From: Thamnaconus septentrionalis
Taxonomy: Eukaryota; Chordata; Actinopteri; Tetraodontiformes; Monacanthidae
Assembly (NCBI GenBank): GCA_009823395.1
Contig: CM020502.1
Span: 21,067,944 to 21,131,943, forward strand
DNA length: 64,000 nucleotides
Reading direction: 5' to 3'
Part shown: positions 39,734 through 53,028 of the stretch, piece by piece
Layout of the letters: every line of letters starts with the position of its first letter
How positions within the stretch are numbered: the stretch's first letter is position 1
The notes under the pieces: generated by a model
Database searches by the model: none
What the model saw: only the letters and a program-made list of their open reading frames with translations
What the model was told of the DNA's origin: nothing
Made by a program: the position numbers and the translations under genes

Positions 39734-41216
39734 CTGACTGACCGCTTGCAAACGGTGTGAATTCTTACCTTCATATAATTCAGGATTGTAAGTAAAAGCC
39801 TCCAAAAGGTACCTGCAGTCTTTGGCCATGAGAGATGTCATGAGAGCAGCATACCTGCAGAGTCGTGAAAAATAATCTGGTTATGTCAAACAAACCTTGA
39901 CGCAGAAGTAACAGAATTTTCTGAAATATAATTTTTAGCTTAATTCAGTTCAGGGTGGTTGGGTTGTGGTTGGTTATTTTTCTCTCATGACAAGCAAACA
40001 TCTGCATCACAACCTTTAGAGAATAGCAAACACCAAAAGAAAGAGTTATCTGGTCCTACTTTTCTCTGTCTCCAGGATTGATGGCCACCATAGAGCCCCG
40101 GTCCCAAATAGCTCCAAACTGACCTCCAATGGAGCTGTCGAATGAGTGATGTGAGGCGTTAACCCGTGTCGATAATTTCCTCCCATTCTCTTGACAGACA
40201 ATGACATTTACTGACCTGGAGAAGCTGTACAGGTCACATTGGTAGAGGGAGATGTTCCCATCTGAGCTCTGTCAAAAAGCAAAAATCAATTTAAATTGTT
40301 GTCCTTATCTGTGGATATGTAACTTTCGGCATTGCTTTGGCAATAGTGGTAAGCACAGTGTCATCCCTCACACTGATCAGAGCTTATAAGTTCGAATGGC
40401 AGCCAAGAATTGTCTGGTCCAGCCGATGTGTGGCAAGACAAGGTCTGTCCAAACAATGTCAATTTTTTTAATTTTAATTTTTTAATGTTTTTTTTATGTT
40501 TTCAGTGGGCTCTCTTTATTTCCACTCACCTTGAAAACTTTGGCTCCAGTTATGCCAGGAACTGGTTCCTCACTGCAGGTCAGCTGACTCTCCTCAAAGA
40601 ATTGCTTAATAGCTTTTTCAGAAATCTCCACACCGACCACTGAGTGGCCCATGTCTGCTAGCCTGGGAACCACAAAGGAAGGAAAGAGAACCAAAGCACA
40701 TGGTCTGATTAGCCCTGTGCTTTTAACATAACTGCTGTGTGCATCTGTTGTGCATCTGTGCATGTCCGTATATATCTGTTCACACCATTTCATATCTACA
40801 GCTTTGCCGCACAGAGGGAAGAAGAAACGAACTTTAGAACGTCCGGCAAGAACAACGTGAAGGTTTTCCTCCAGTTTCCTGTCAAAGAAGAACAAAGCAA
40901 ACTTTAGCAGCAAAATGAATAAAAGAAGTTATCTCATACATTTTGAGATGGTCTCGTGGCTTATCATTTCTCCTTTTCAAATATGTGGAAAAGGAATGTT
41001 CCAATTCCAGACGGCTGTAAACAGAGGGCCAACTGCACTGTGCAAAATACCACACATTTCAATGGATAATTTCCCAGCTTCAAATGCTACAAATCAGTAT
41101 TATAAGTTTGATCAGTACTTGTGCACTCCTGGCTGATGGAAACCAATATTGCCTTCCTGCCAGTCCTTCTCCCACACTTCCAGCTTCCTCACTCGGTCCG
41201 CCTGTGGTGCCTGCAT
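39388..41216 (-). CDS. tpmt: thiopurine S-methyltransferase copy 3
   Basis: Minus-strand coding exons 41216-41119, 40878-40786, 40662-40530, 40268-40216, 40134-40060, 39854-39769, 39629-39585, 39497-39388. They join in frame to 693 bases, or 230 residues plus TAG. All donors are GT and all acceptors AG; the donor that is odd in the other two copies is here a normal GTAAGAAT. Motifs [25 protein letters not shown] and GQFGAIWDRG are intact, so SAM binding and the core fold are expected. As in copy 2, the C-terminus lacks ERxKSWG (it reads KTLKGLDSLTQHIL). Exons 5 and 6 (second numbering, non-coding exon counted as 1) and the intron between them are almost identical to copy 2 while neighbouring exons are not. 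This copy lies nearest ext1 and looks the most likely of the three to be fully functional. Confidence 0.9.
39691..39730. repeat. (CA)n microsatellite in tpmt copy 3, intron before the 45-base exon
   Basis: About 20 units, some 40 bases inside the intron. It is homologous in position to the copy 2 tract, but here a normal donor separates it from the exon. Confidence 0.9.
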
Positions 41217-41763
41217 TCTGCTTGTGTGCCAATGGCTGGGAGAGAACAAAACACACATACAGCAACGAGACTGAGAACTGGGAGCGAACAACAGGTCAGA
41301 GGGAACACATATCACATTGTGGCATAGCTGGCAGGCGCTGTACAGAGTAACAGAAACATTCATCTTGATTTAAGAGAAGTTAATGTTGGTGAAATATCAA
41401 CCAGAGTGAGGGCAAAGTTCAACTGGCTTATGACTCATCAACTTTCTGTCAGGATGATCAGGAGCAACAGGTCCTTCCAAGTTGCCAGACAAGTGACCAA
41501 GTATTTCTCATGTCAGATTGGGAAGAAAAAAAAAAAAAAAAAAAAACAAACAAACGAAAACTTGCGAATTTTACTAAAATGTTTCTACTGTTTTCAGATT
41601 AATATTTTTTAATCCGAGAGACCTAAAATCAAATTGGCGATTCGACTGCGATTGAGAGTTATTTGCCGATGCAGGCGATTAGCAAATAACTAGAGCGTTA
41701 AATACATGCAAAGAAGTTTAGAGGGACAATCGAGGACCGCCCAGGTCAGTACCGACCGCCTAC

Positions 41764-42060
41764 CTTTCTAAAAGGACAGTGTTTGATCAGCAACACAGCG
41801 GTGAAGATGTCGTTTGCTGTTCTGAAGTGGCAGCAAATGCACGGAATACGGCTGGTGTGTAGCCTTAAACCCTGGGTTTGGTCTGACCGGATGTGTCTTT
41901 CTTTCTTTATAGTAAATACTTTTTTCCCCATGAAGTGGGCGGATTTAAAAATGATTAATATTAGGCAGTGTTATCGGATTATTCCGATTGGTGGGGATCG
42001 GTTTCACTTCCTCCTCAACGTCCAGCCAGTCGTCGCTACCACGCCCCCTTTAAGAGACAA
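41764..42060 (-). promoter_or_regulatory. tpmt: non-coding exon 1 and promoter of tpmt copy 3
   Basis: The untranslated exon ends at 41764 with the same donor as copy 2. Upstream it shares CAGCAAATGCACGGAATACG-type sequence, GTGGGCGGATTTAAA and a CCAAT box (GATTGGTGGG read on plus) with the copy 2 promoter. The GC box plus CCAAT box arrangement would support broad low-level expression. Confidence 0.55.
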
Positions 42061-42560
42061 ACATCAACGACAAACGGTCAGCAATTCCCAGGGTTTTGTT
42101 GTGTTGTCGTGACATATTCTCTACAGGCATTGCACAACACAACTAGATTTTGTTACATACGGTACATACGATAGTTTGTGAATGTGAATCTCCAGGAAAG
42201 GAAAAAGGCACGACAACCAACAAACAGAATGCATATTTTTTATTTAAAAAAAAAAAAAAAAAAATCAAATAAAAAAATCTGTTTGGACGGACGCAGATAC
42301 AGAGCGGCCACAAGGGGGCGGTAAGAGGCTGCTCGATTCCAGGCAGAGGCAACGGCGCGTTCGAGACGAGCTTCACTACGTCTTTCAGCTCACACTTTTT
42401 AAATAGTGAACCATTTAAAACAGGAGTTGTATTGTCTCAACGGTTGAGACAATTCTTTGATGGTTGAATATCAAAGAGCAGTTAGCTCAGTGGCTTCAAG
42501 TGCTGTGTTTAAATATATAGGTACTTATACATGTGCATGTTCTTAAGTAAAACAGGGGCG

Positions 42561-43891
42561 ACAACTCGGTGTGACTGCTGACTTCGCTGGGGGTTCCTGC
42601 ACCAGAATAACTGAACTGATAACAATTTATTACAATATGTGTATACAGATGTTCTCATGTACGTCTACTGTCTTCTGCAAAAGAGGGCTCATAGGCCATC
42701 ACAGTCCAACTGAGATTTATTTTACATTTAGTCTAATGTTTGAAAGCATAAAGATACTTACCATACTAAAAACCTTTACAGTCTTCAGTCAAAAGGGTTG
42801 GATGGCTCCTGGGATTAGACTCCTGATAGTCGCATGGGGGTCTTGCACCATGACAGCCAAAATTCACCTTCAAGACCTCAGCAGTGTGATGTGAAAGACC
42901 TGGGTTCAAATGCTGATTAGGACTATTGCCAATTCTAAATATCAAATTAGAGGATAGGATGATGATGGAGTCAGGGCTCCTCCAGCATGTAAAACAGTTG
43001 TGTCAAGGTAATGCTAAATAGTAGAGGTAAAAGGTGAGTGACCCTCACCTACTGCTGCATATGAACAAGTACAGAGACTGTAGTAGTAGTGGTGGAGTAT
43101 GACTTCATGCTTGAGCTTAGATAGATAGATAGACAGATAGATAGATAGATATTCTACAGGCATTTCATTTTAGTATCTATTAATTCGAGCCCAGGTTAAA
43201 CTTTTAATGGTAGAATTATCTGCTTTGACGTTCACATATTTGGTCAGGACTTGTTTAAATAGAAAGAGTGTGGCAAGAGCCAGAGGTGTAAAAAAGACCA
43301 GACTATGAGGTTGCATTTATAAACCCTTTTTTTTTACTGGTTTTTACAGTTAGCATTTTTGATGTGAAATGATCTGCTTCCATGGCAACGGTCCCTGCAC
43401 GGTGGCAGCATGACGACGTGTTGACAGCGACAACGTCCCTTGAGTGCGTCTGGCTTTGTCAGAGCAACAGCACTGATAGCTTAAGCGGACAGACACGCAC
43501 ACACACGCACGCACGCACGCACACACATCAGTCTGTGTTGCCATCAAATATGGATTGTCCTTTCTCAGTTCGAAGGCCGATCAGAGGGGCTCACAGCCAA
43601 GGCCAAGCCGTCCTCCTCTGTGTCGACAGACTCACAGAGGGGGGAGAATCATTTAAAAACCGCCTTCTGACCTCGTCAGAGGCCAGTTTTTCTCTTCATT
43701 TTCAAACTCGAGGGTCCGTCTGATGATTGTCCGTGTGACAAACGGCCTCCACTGGCACATTTCCAACATCCCACACCGTCCCACTGTCGTCGCCCGCCAG
43801 CGATTGGTCCATTTTTGCCGTCCAGAGGGCGGGACGATCGGCCCGTCGAGGCTGCTTTTCCAGCAGTTTTTGTACATTCCTGGCCACAGTT
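42561..43891. other. intergenic region between ext1 and the tpmt array
   Basis: About 1.3 kb with no exon. It includes GGGGGTCTTGCACCA (42837 area), which also occurs upstream of the copy 2 promoter (38675 area), so the duplicated DNA may extend here. It also holds a (GATA)n tract and a CACG-rich tract. Confidence 0.5.
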
Positions 43892-43897
43892 TTTATT
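43892..43897 (-). terminator. ext1: AATAAA overlapping the ext1 stop codon
   Basis: The ext1 stop is TGA followed directly by ATAAA, so an AATAAA hexamer begins on the last base of the stop codon. If used, the 3' UTR would be only some 10-30 bases. The next minus-strand AATAAA I noticed is near 42717-42722, which is a more usual distance. Confidence 0.35.
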
Positions 43898-46800
43898 CAG
43901 GCCCTCTCCAGGTCTTTGTACTTCTTGCGCAGGACGGACACTTGGTCCTTGAAGAGCACGGGGTCCAGGCGAAACTGGGAGTGGACCAGAGGCATGTAGC
44001 CAAACCAGCTGGCGAACGTGTTGACGCACTCCTGCCGCTGGTTGAAGTGCTCCGGGTTGGCCCACGGGACGCTCTTCGCACCCTGACGGACGGAACGAAA
44101 ACATCGCTGTTGAACACCGGGGCGTGATGAGGGCAATTTAAGATGCATGCGATGGAGCCAGGCTAGCACGTACCTGCGGACTGGGCAGCTCTTTGTACTG
44201 CTTCCTCTGGGCCACTTTGATTGGCGGCAGGTGCGTAACAGCAGAGACCAGGAAGTTCATCAGGATGTCCTCGCAGTTTGAGGTGCGATCAACCAGAGTG
44301 CGCAGAGACTGGGGCAGGTAATGGGAGAACAGGTAGTGGTAGTACCTGTGGGCAGGCCAGAGGGTTGAGTATTAATCAATGAAATCGCCATTACCAGGTC
44401 AAATCTTTAACCTGACATGCAAGATGCAGGGTTTCTCCAATTCTGCTACGCCCAAATGGAGCAAAACGTGGAAAGTGACTGGAATAACTTTTGCCTGTGA
44501 CTTTCAGTGCCATTCTGTGGTCTCTTTTTAAAAAGTAAAAATGTCATCCAGACCTGATAAAACTGCTGCCCATGCAGAGTAAGCAAATCTTTTTTAGCAG
44601 CTTGGCTCCCTTGGAGTCCCATCCTGTATTTCTTTCTTTTTTTTTTTCATCTAGCGGCTTACAGCTTGCAGCAGTTGCTCTCATTTTTCATTATTCATTT
44701 AAAAGTTGGTTTCGTCGTTGCGAAAAAGAAGCTGAGCGAAAGAGCAAAGATTTTGAAACCTGACATGGCCAGCTGGCATGTAAGGTGACATTTTATTTAT
44801 TTATTCATTTTGATTTTGATTTTTTTTTTTTTTAAAAGATGAGAAATATTGCATTACACCAAGACAGATTTTAATTCTATGTGATGATAATTAAATGCTT
44901 CATCTGAGTTTGTCATCGCAGGAGGAAAGAAGCTGTCAGAGCTCTGCCCTGCGACTAATGAGACAAACGTGCCACACTGAGGCGCTGCAGGAGGGTGGGA
45001 AGTCACCGGCTGACATTTGCATTGTTATTGTATTCACTCAGAGGAAACAGGTTGTGACACTTTGGAGGTACCCCGAATCAACAATTACAGAGGCTAATCG
45101 CTTTCAAAGAGAAGCATCCAGTGACCGAAAGAGTCCGAGATGCTTTCTGTTCATAAGCAATGTTTTTTTAATTGCCCAATAACAAGTAGAAAGTTGGGGA
45201 AAAAACTTTTCTCTCATTCCTCCCACGGGAAAATAATTGTGACATATTTCAGCAGAGTGCAAGAGCTGACATCAAGCTTCGCTGGTTACATCACGGCTTG
45301 GCCAGACTAACTTCCAGTGGATAAGATTCAGCCCAACCAGCTCAACCAGCACCTGTGCGCTCAAGAGGAGAGTCGACGCTGAGCCGCATGTTGATCATAT
45401 GTATCTGGGACACGTTAAGCATTTCACCAGCAGCGGGATTTGATATTTATAGTGCACAGCAAGCTGGGTCCTCGGTGGTGCCGTGCACATGTTCTCCATT
45501 CTGGGGGATTTAAGTGCAGTGGGTCCTTCTCTGCAAAGCTAGCGCCATGTTTGTCACACACCTGTCTCTGTCCCGACAATATCCGCCCTGGTGCAGAATA
45601 AAGACAACCACAGCTGTTGCACTCGGCACTGAAAATAGAAAAAGCCCGATTCCAATAATTGGTGTTGTCAGACCTAGATTTGTCAGTTTGATTGTCGTTT
45701 TGCTTTTTTGCCCAATTTGCAGCATTTTCCCCTCTCAAATTGAAAAAAACCAACAACCCAAAAAGAAGTTGTTGGTGTATTCTTATAATAATAAGGATTC
45801 TTAAAATACTATCTTATTATATTTGTAAATATAGACATATATATTTAGTCAAAGAGGCTGCTAAATATCAGATTAGCATTACAGACATTTTTTTTTTAAT
45901 CATTATTTTCTAGATGAGAATATTTTTGCAGCTGAGTGTTGCACGGTTTCAACAATTTCAAAACACCCACTGTGGGAATAAATACTGAAATACTCCATAC
46001 ATAATTTATTAGGACTCTTATCCTGATGTAGAACCAGTTTTTTTTTTGACTGAAAAAGCAGCTTGAAATATTTTGAAGCAAATTCCCTGTTAACATATAC
46101 TTAACACCACAATGACGTTCTATTTATTCATCTTGTGTTCTTTATTAAGATGCAATACTCTATGTTTGTATTTAATGCTTGGTGTTCGCGTATTGGCCGA
46201 AGATGCAATCTGTCTCAATCTGAGCGCTCTGAAAGGTGAGTCCATCTGACGGTATAAATATAGGTACAGTGTGTACTTGCATTTCTACACATTAAATATG
46301 GAACTGGCATCTATAGACGGCACCACAGGGAAGTGGACGCGCTGTACGTGTGGCTGGAGACGGACGAAAGTCAGTATACAAATCCACCACACAACACCCA
46401 AATATCTCAGCATTAATAATGATGAGTTGTTCTTAGAAGAGGAATTATTATTGGATATGTTGTTTTTGATATATCAAAAAATACAATCAGCATTAGTTAC
46501 CATGACTAACTAGCCATCAATATATATTCCTTTCAAAGTATACAGACAACATAGATTCACAAGTATAAAGCAAATAAATGAATAAAATCAGGTTAGCCAT
46601 TAGATGAATGGTAATACGTGACTTGGAATGATATAATCGTTATATAATGCTACATGTTACATCATGATAGATTGAAAAGGTTTCACTCGTTTTGATTTCT
46701 GTCGCCAGTTTACATAAAAGAGTTTGCTGATTAACTGGAGTCTCAGAGGCACGTGTGTTTCTCTATAGATGCTTATGCTGCTACCTGTGGTAGAAGGCAG

Positions 46801-49800
46801 CCCCAGTCAGAACGATGGAGTAGTCGTTGGTCCATTTCGAGGTGTAACCCCAGGCGTGCTTCAGAGGGTCCCAGAAGTGGCTCCTCGGAGGGTATCCCAC
46901 AATCCTCTCTGGGAAGCTCCGCCACACCAAGAAGGCAAAGTTCACCTGCGAGGGCAAAAATCCAAACACGACGATTTCCTTTTAAAGAGAATTTTCCGGC
47001 GAATGACTTCTACACGTGGGCGTTGCTCGTTCGCCGCACACGGACCTCACTGGTCAGCAGGACGGTGTCCTCGTCCAGGCTCAGCACCGCTTCCGTCTCT
47101 ATGGCAACGTGAGGTAGGAACCGACTGCTGGTCTGTGAGGGGCGGAGGGGGGGGGGACCAAAAACAGTCCCAGTTAGCGCAGGCTGCGTGTTGTCTGGCC
47201 CTCGTGTGGCAGGAAATCGTGTTGACTGACGGGCACGACAAAAAGCGCTGTAAAATTTCACCCTGGGGAGTCCAGAGAAAATAAGACACAACGCGACAGA
47301 CAGAGCCGGGGAGAGAAAGCGGGAGAGCTTGACACTTATGAAAGCAAAACGCTACACGGATCGTCGGGGATGTCGGACGGGGAGAGAATAGACGGAGATA
47401 TAAATGATGAAGAAGGATCAAAGAGAGGGAGCCCCGGAGACGCCGAGGCCAGGACGGATAAAGAGCCCGAGCAACACTTTGTCATGCTGTCGCTCAGAGC
47501 TCTTAGAAGCGGCGCCACTCACCTTCCTCCTGCCGTCCGTCACGATGAGGGGGACGGGCATCGGGGGCCATTTGTTCCGGTTGGGTGGCGGCTTCTCGCT
47601 GTTCCACAGAATGATGATCTGGGGCGACACGGCGAGCGGACTCATTAGATTCGGTTCGAACCTGTTTGCTTGAAGCTTTTTAAAACATTTTTTTACCTGC
47701 GAGCAGTATTTTGACTTCGAGACCACCTGAAGCAGCTTCATGATTGGTTGAGACTGAGAGACCAACGGGGAGACGGCGTGGATGACGGCCGTGAACTCCT
47801 GGCCTGGACTGACCCCTGAACACAGCAGTGAAAGATATAATGTGAGGCGAGGAGGAAAAACATCACAAATATTGCATCATATCAGTTCAATATTTGATCA
47901 TGCTACTTCAACATGCTCTTGGTTGCTAATGTTGTACTAGCGGTAACATGAGGGGTCTTTGTCTGTGGCCCTTCCAAGTTTTCTTTCCTCTTTACAAACG
48001 CTTTCAATAGGCTCTCTACCAGGTGGATACCTGAGATAAATCCGCTGGTGCTTGCAAATTTAGAAAATATAAAAATTAAATGCTAGATTTAAAAAAGCGG
48101 GGGGAAAAAAAACCCCAAAAACTTTTTGGGTAATAACTGCCTGACTACTCATCACTGGATTTGCACGTGGAGGGTAGTGTTGCAGTACTCAAGAATGCTC
48201 TTGGTCTCGAGACCACTTTTCAAGGGTCAGGGTCTCGTCTCGGAGGCATTTTTACTCGGCCTTGTCTCGGTCTTTGACTGGGCGGACTCGGGATTTGTGA
48301 TCAAGACCGGTCAAGACTCAGCCAACACTACAAAGATATGGTAACAATGATACCATGATAATACCAGAAAAGAATCCATCTGCTGCCGTTTTATGCTGTT
48401 TGTGACACCCAGAAAGACAGAGCCCCCCTTTTTTTAAAAAAAAAAAATAAATAAATAAATAAATATGAAGCAAAGTTGTTGTTGTTTTTTTGAGAATGGC
48501 TCAAAATAGTTGGCAAAGCAGCAAAATGTTTTAGAAAATTATGAAAGGATACCTTGTTGAAAAGATACTGGTCATTTTTTTCTGTGTTGTTGTTATTTTT
48601 ATTTGCTATGTAAAGTCTTGGTCTGGTCTCGATCTGGATACTCGCTAGTCTTGGTCTCGGTTGGTGCGGTCTTGACTACAACACTCGTGGCGGGTCTTTA
48701 CCTAAGCCCAGGTAGTAGAAGGGGAAATGTGCAAGGTGAGTGGAGTACTCTGGCAACACCAGCAGGCCTCCTGGCAGGGAGTTCCACATATACTTGTTCC
48801 TGGACACGTGGGAGAAGACACGGTCCTTAATGATCTGCGGAGGGAAATGAAGCCGGTCAGAGAGAAGAGAAAGGAGTGCCGTGAAGTGGCTGCTGCTGCT
48901 GCTGCGGTGCCAACATTCATTTTTCTCCCCCCTTCTGAGCCGCTGGATGAGAGGAGTCTCGCAGCTTAACGTTAAAAAAAAAAAAAAAATCCAGCGCAGC
49001 TAGAGACACTCGTGTTTGCATACTCGGGTGGTAATCCGTAATGATAGGGTTGGTGTACTTTCCATATCCGGCCAACAGGAGGAGTCCACGCAGCAGCATT
49101 GAAACAGCGGCTGCTGCACGGGTGACCTCAGGCTGACTGCACAGCTGTCTCTCCCATGGGGAGAGGTGCCCCCCTCTGCACGCTGTATGTATATAAGCAG
49201 CTTATCGCCAACCTCCAGAACCTTCGCCTTTATTATCTGGAGACTAAATCCCCCAGAAGTAAACACACTAGAGGCTGCCAGACTTGACCCGATAAACATC
49301 AGGGGTCCAGAGCAACTGTGATTTCCTCAGGTTTAGTAAAGGGAAAGGGGGTTAAATATTTTTTTCTTTTGTCGTACAAAAAGATGTGCTGAAATCAAAA
49401 CATGCGGTACGTGGAGGAAGTTCTGACATTGGGAGGTTGTTTTTCCTCCTCGTGCGATGCCTAAGCCTTGGGCTAACCTTCAAATGACATTCTCACAGCT
49501 GGAGCAGCTACCTTTGAAGAGATTTTTTTTTTTTGCAGCTCAAAGACTGAAGAAAAAGACAAAGCCCTCTCCTCCTCCTCCTCCTCTCTCTCTCTCATGT
49601 CACTTTATAGCAGCCGTTCCTTCAGAGGTCCTGTCGAGCAAAACTCACTTCAACAATCATCTGTGTCTCCAGACTGTTAATGAACTCTCCAGCAATGAGG
49701 AAAGTTTATCCTTTGTTTGCACTTTCGAAAAGTGTGTGCTAAAGCTGCAGGGGGGGAGGGAGGGGCTTTGTGATGTCACAAAGTTTATGACATCACCACC

Positions 49801-52800
49801 CGTGCTACTGCTGCCTTGTTTTTGCCCCCTTTCAAACATACTTAAGGGTCAGCAAAGCATCAATTTTAGCAGGAAGCTAAAATCGAGTGTTTTTTTTTGC
49901 GGGAGGCCATCAACAGAGGGCTAAATATGTGGTTTTCTGGGGATTTGTAGTGCTTCGTTTTGACAGTCTTGCAAAGCTCCTCCGTGATTCTGGGGTGGAA
50001 AGTAAAGAACAAAAGGTTGAATATAAAATAACAATTAAGAGGCCTCTTTTTCCCCTTATGTTTTAAAGTTCAACTATTGAATCATATCGGACCTTTTTCT
50101 GAGCCTCAAATGTGACATAATATTTGACAGGACCCTACGATTCTCTCCGGTGAGGCAGACGGCAGCAAGTTGAGACCACAACTTGCGACATACCGTTTCT
50201 ATCCTTCGAGGTGGGCGGGGGGGATTTCTCCAGAACTCCAGGCAGACACTTTGATATGTCACCTGTACTGGAACGCAGAGCAGCAACGCGGAGCGTGAGC
50301 CAAGATCCCAAACCCCTTAATCATCGCAACACAGGGGTGATTTCATTTGGCTGGGTCAGAAGCTGACGGGAAGAGGTCGCGGCAAGGCGCTCGCAGCTTC
50401 CAGGCTTTGCACCGCGCGTTCGCCGCGCATTCCTGAGCCGGGATATTCACGGCAAGGAGACACTTTAATTTGGGGTGAACATGCGGCAGCCAAGAGCAAC
50501 ATGGCCAATAAGTGACAGAGAGACAGACTGTGGTACATTGAAAGCTAGCATTAGATGTGGCGCGTTAGACAGAAAAATAGACGTCCTGAAGTTAGCAGCA
50601 GAATTTTTGACGATGCGGGATTATCCCGTTTGCTAGCTGCAACTGCAGCTTTGGTTAGCATGCTTCTTTTGACGTTCGCTAGCTGAGCAGAACCTGGACA
50701 AGTACAGCAAATTAAGCTGCGCTACATATTTATTAATAAGACATTTTCCCTTTTTTTTCTTCCTGTTTTTGCTCATTGTTTTTTCATTTTGCTGAGACTC
50801 ACCAAGTGTTGCCAACTCTCATTCGGAAAAATAAAGGAGGCCTCCCGCATTGCTCGGGGCCATGGCCATCACAGGCCAGTGGCTCGCTAGTAGTGGTAAG
50901 TCATAACTTAAAATAGGGTTTCAAAAAAAGTACATGGTTCACATAGTTTGAACTGCTTTGTTACCAATAGACATTAGAAATAAGCTGAATGTTTAAATTG
51001 GATTGAAATCTTTTAATTGATCATACTTTAGCACAACAATCAATACAGTGCAGGATGCATGGCTTTTACAAAGGAATTCAATAAATAAAGCTGAAAAGAA
51101 CAAGCGATCCTGGCTCATAGCCTACTCTACCCAAGCTACGTAGCCAGTACGCAGTTGTTGTGAATGGGTTGCGCAATGGTATTGCCTGCAGCTACGTAGA
51201 TTACGGGTTTGAACTCAAACTCTATGGATACGAACTTGAGCTTGCATCCAAAATACATTTACGTTCAAGACAACTCAGAGATTTGAAATGGGACGCAACA
51301 TTTCATTGTCAAATACGTTGACAATTCTGTATCTTAAGGTGACGGTTGGCAACTCCAGACTCACCTCCAGCGTGGTGAGGACTATCTTGTCCACGGAGGA
51401 GAGGTAGGCGTCCCACAACATCTGAGTCCTCTGTCTGAGGGCCAGGACTCGCTCGTTCCCCACCGCTCTCACCGTCGAGGGCACCTGAGCAGACATTAAC
51501 GCACAAAAAAACAGACACTTAGGTGGAGTTCAAAAATAACAACAGCCCTGCCCTGCTCGCTAAAGCAAGATAAAAAGTGCCGGTTGGACTCCAAACGGCT
51601 GATTAATCCTGGCCTCTTAGAATAAAGGCATCACACAGAGCAAGTTTTGACGTTCCCTGTTCAGATAATTAGACCTTGATGGGTGAGGGCGATGACGGGG
51701 CATTTAAAGTGAACCACTCAAATGATTTTAATTACTAGGAGAGATGGACTCAGTGGCTCAGTGAAAGAAAAGGGAGGACGGTGTGAAGAAAGTAAAGTGT
51801 GAGATTTTCGCATCTCTCCCTTTTTCTAATAATTCACCATCGATTTTTCAACCTCAGGTTAGTGTCTCCTAACTTTTACAATCTCGCTTTGGGCCGCTTT
51901 CAACACGACAACAATTTTTTGCTGAATTAACATTGAGCTCACATGACCTGTGTCTTGCTGGGTGGAAAAAAAGCTGTTAGCATTGATGGATGGACGAGGA
52001 GTTCCTTCACCTCGGCCATTTCTGCTGGTTTTGTTGACCTCCTCTTCTTCTGGTTGCCATACAGTGTACATAGCTGCATAGTACATAGCTTTGTTCATTC
52101 ATATAAATGACTTTGTGGAAATGCGGCACAAGGGTCTTATTTATAAAGCAAATTTGAAGAATTAAATTCACATTTTCTTTTTAAAAGCAATGCTAACACT
52201 CCTTGCGTATTCTATGTGAGAGTTGAGAACATGAAGAATATTTTGTTGGAAGCTGCGTCCCCTTCGAGGTCTCCGTAGCGGCCTGGTTCCCGTTTATTAT
52301 CCGAAAACTAATTCCCGGTCTCTGCTGGCCGGGATTGAAACGGAATCTGCTCGGAGGAAACATCCCTGATTCACACGAGGGACGGAGATAAAAGGTTGTC
52401 GTTGAGTTTGAGCCGGCTTTGCGCTCTCACTGGTATTTATTAACGAGGATGTTTTTGCACGTAAAAGCCTGAACCAGCACGACTCTGGCCATGGAGAGCT
52501 GAAGTTGTCCTTGCGCGCTAATGTCTACCCGGTTGCGATTAAAAGAGAAATCCATTGTTTTTTAAAGCATGGTTTGTGTTTGCATATTTAAACATGTGTG
52601 ATGGGTTTATACTCAAGAGCAGTCCTGAAATCAGATTAGACTCACAAGGGTTTTAACAAAACCCTCGTCAGCGGCTCCAAATTTCAAAGTTTTGCCCACT
52701 GAAAGCGTGTTTGCTGCACTTTTGAGGCTCTTTTAAAGTAAAAGAAGGGGAAAAAAGGTCAAATTTCCCACAAGACCTTCACGACAGAAAGTGATGTGAC

Positions 52801-52977
52801 AAAACAACCAAGGGACGATGATTAAAAGGAAATATTACAAGACATCATCGCTCAACCTGAAGGCGCCGATGGCTCCTTCGCACCAGAAATCAAGGTTTGA
52901 ATCCAGACTTTTGGCTACAGTTGCTGCATGTCTGTGTCATCCCGTAGAAATCAAGAAAACAACAAAACAATCAGGTC

Positions 52978-53028
<51 letters not shown>

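Larger units (their letters stand above)
38751..42560 (-). repeat. tandem duplication unit containing tpmt copy 3
   Basis: Right-hand partner of the copy 2 unit. The GCGGCCACAAGGGGGCGG block and the following CGAGACGAGCTTCAC / TTTTTAAATAGTG words at 42301-42415 match 38508-38610. Copy 1 (about 31.9-34.6 kb) is a more diverged third unit in which exon homology is clear but promoter homology is limited to the end of exon 1. Confidence 0.6.
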
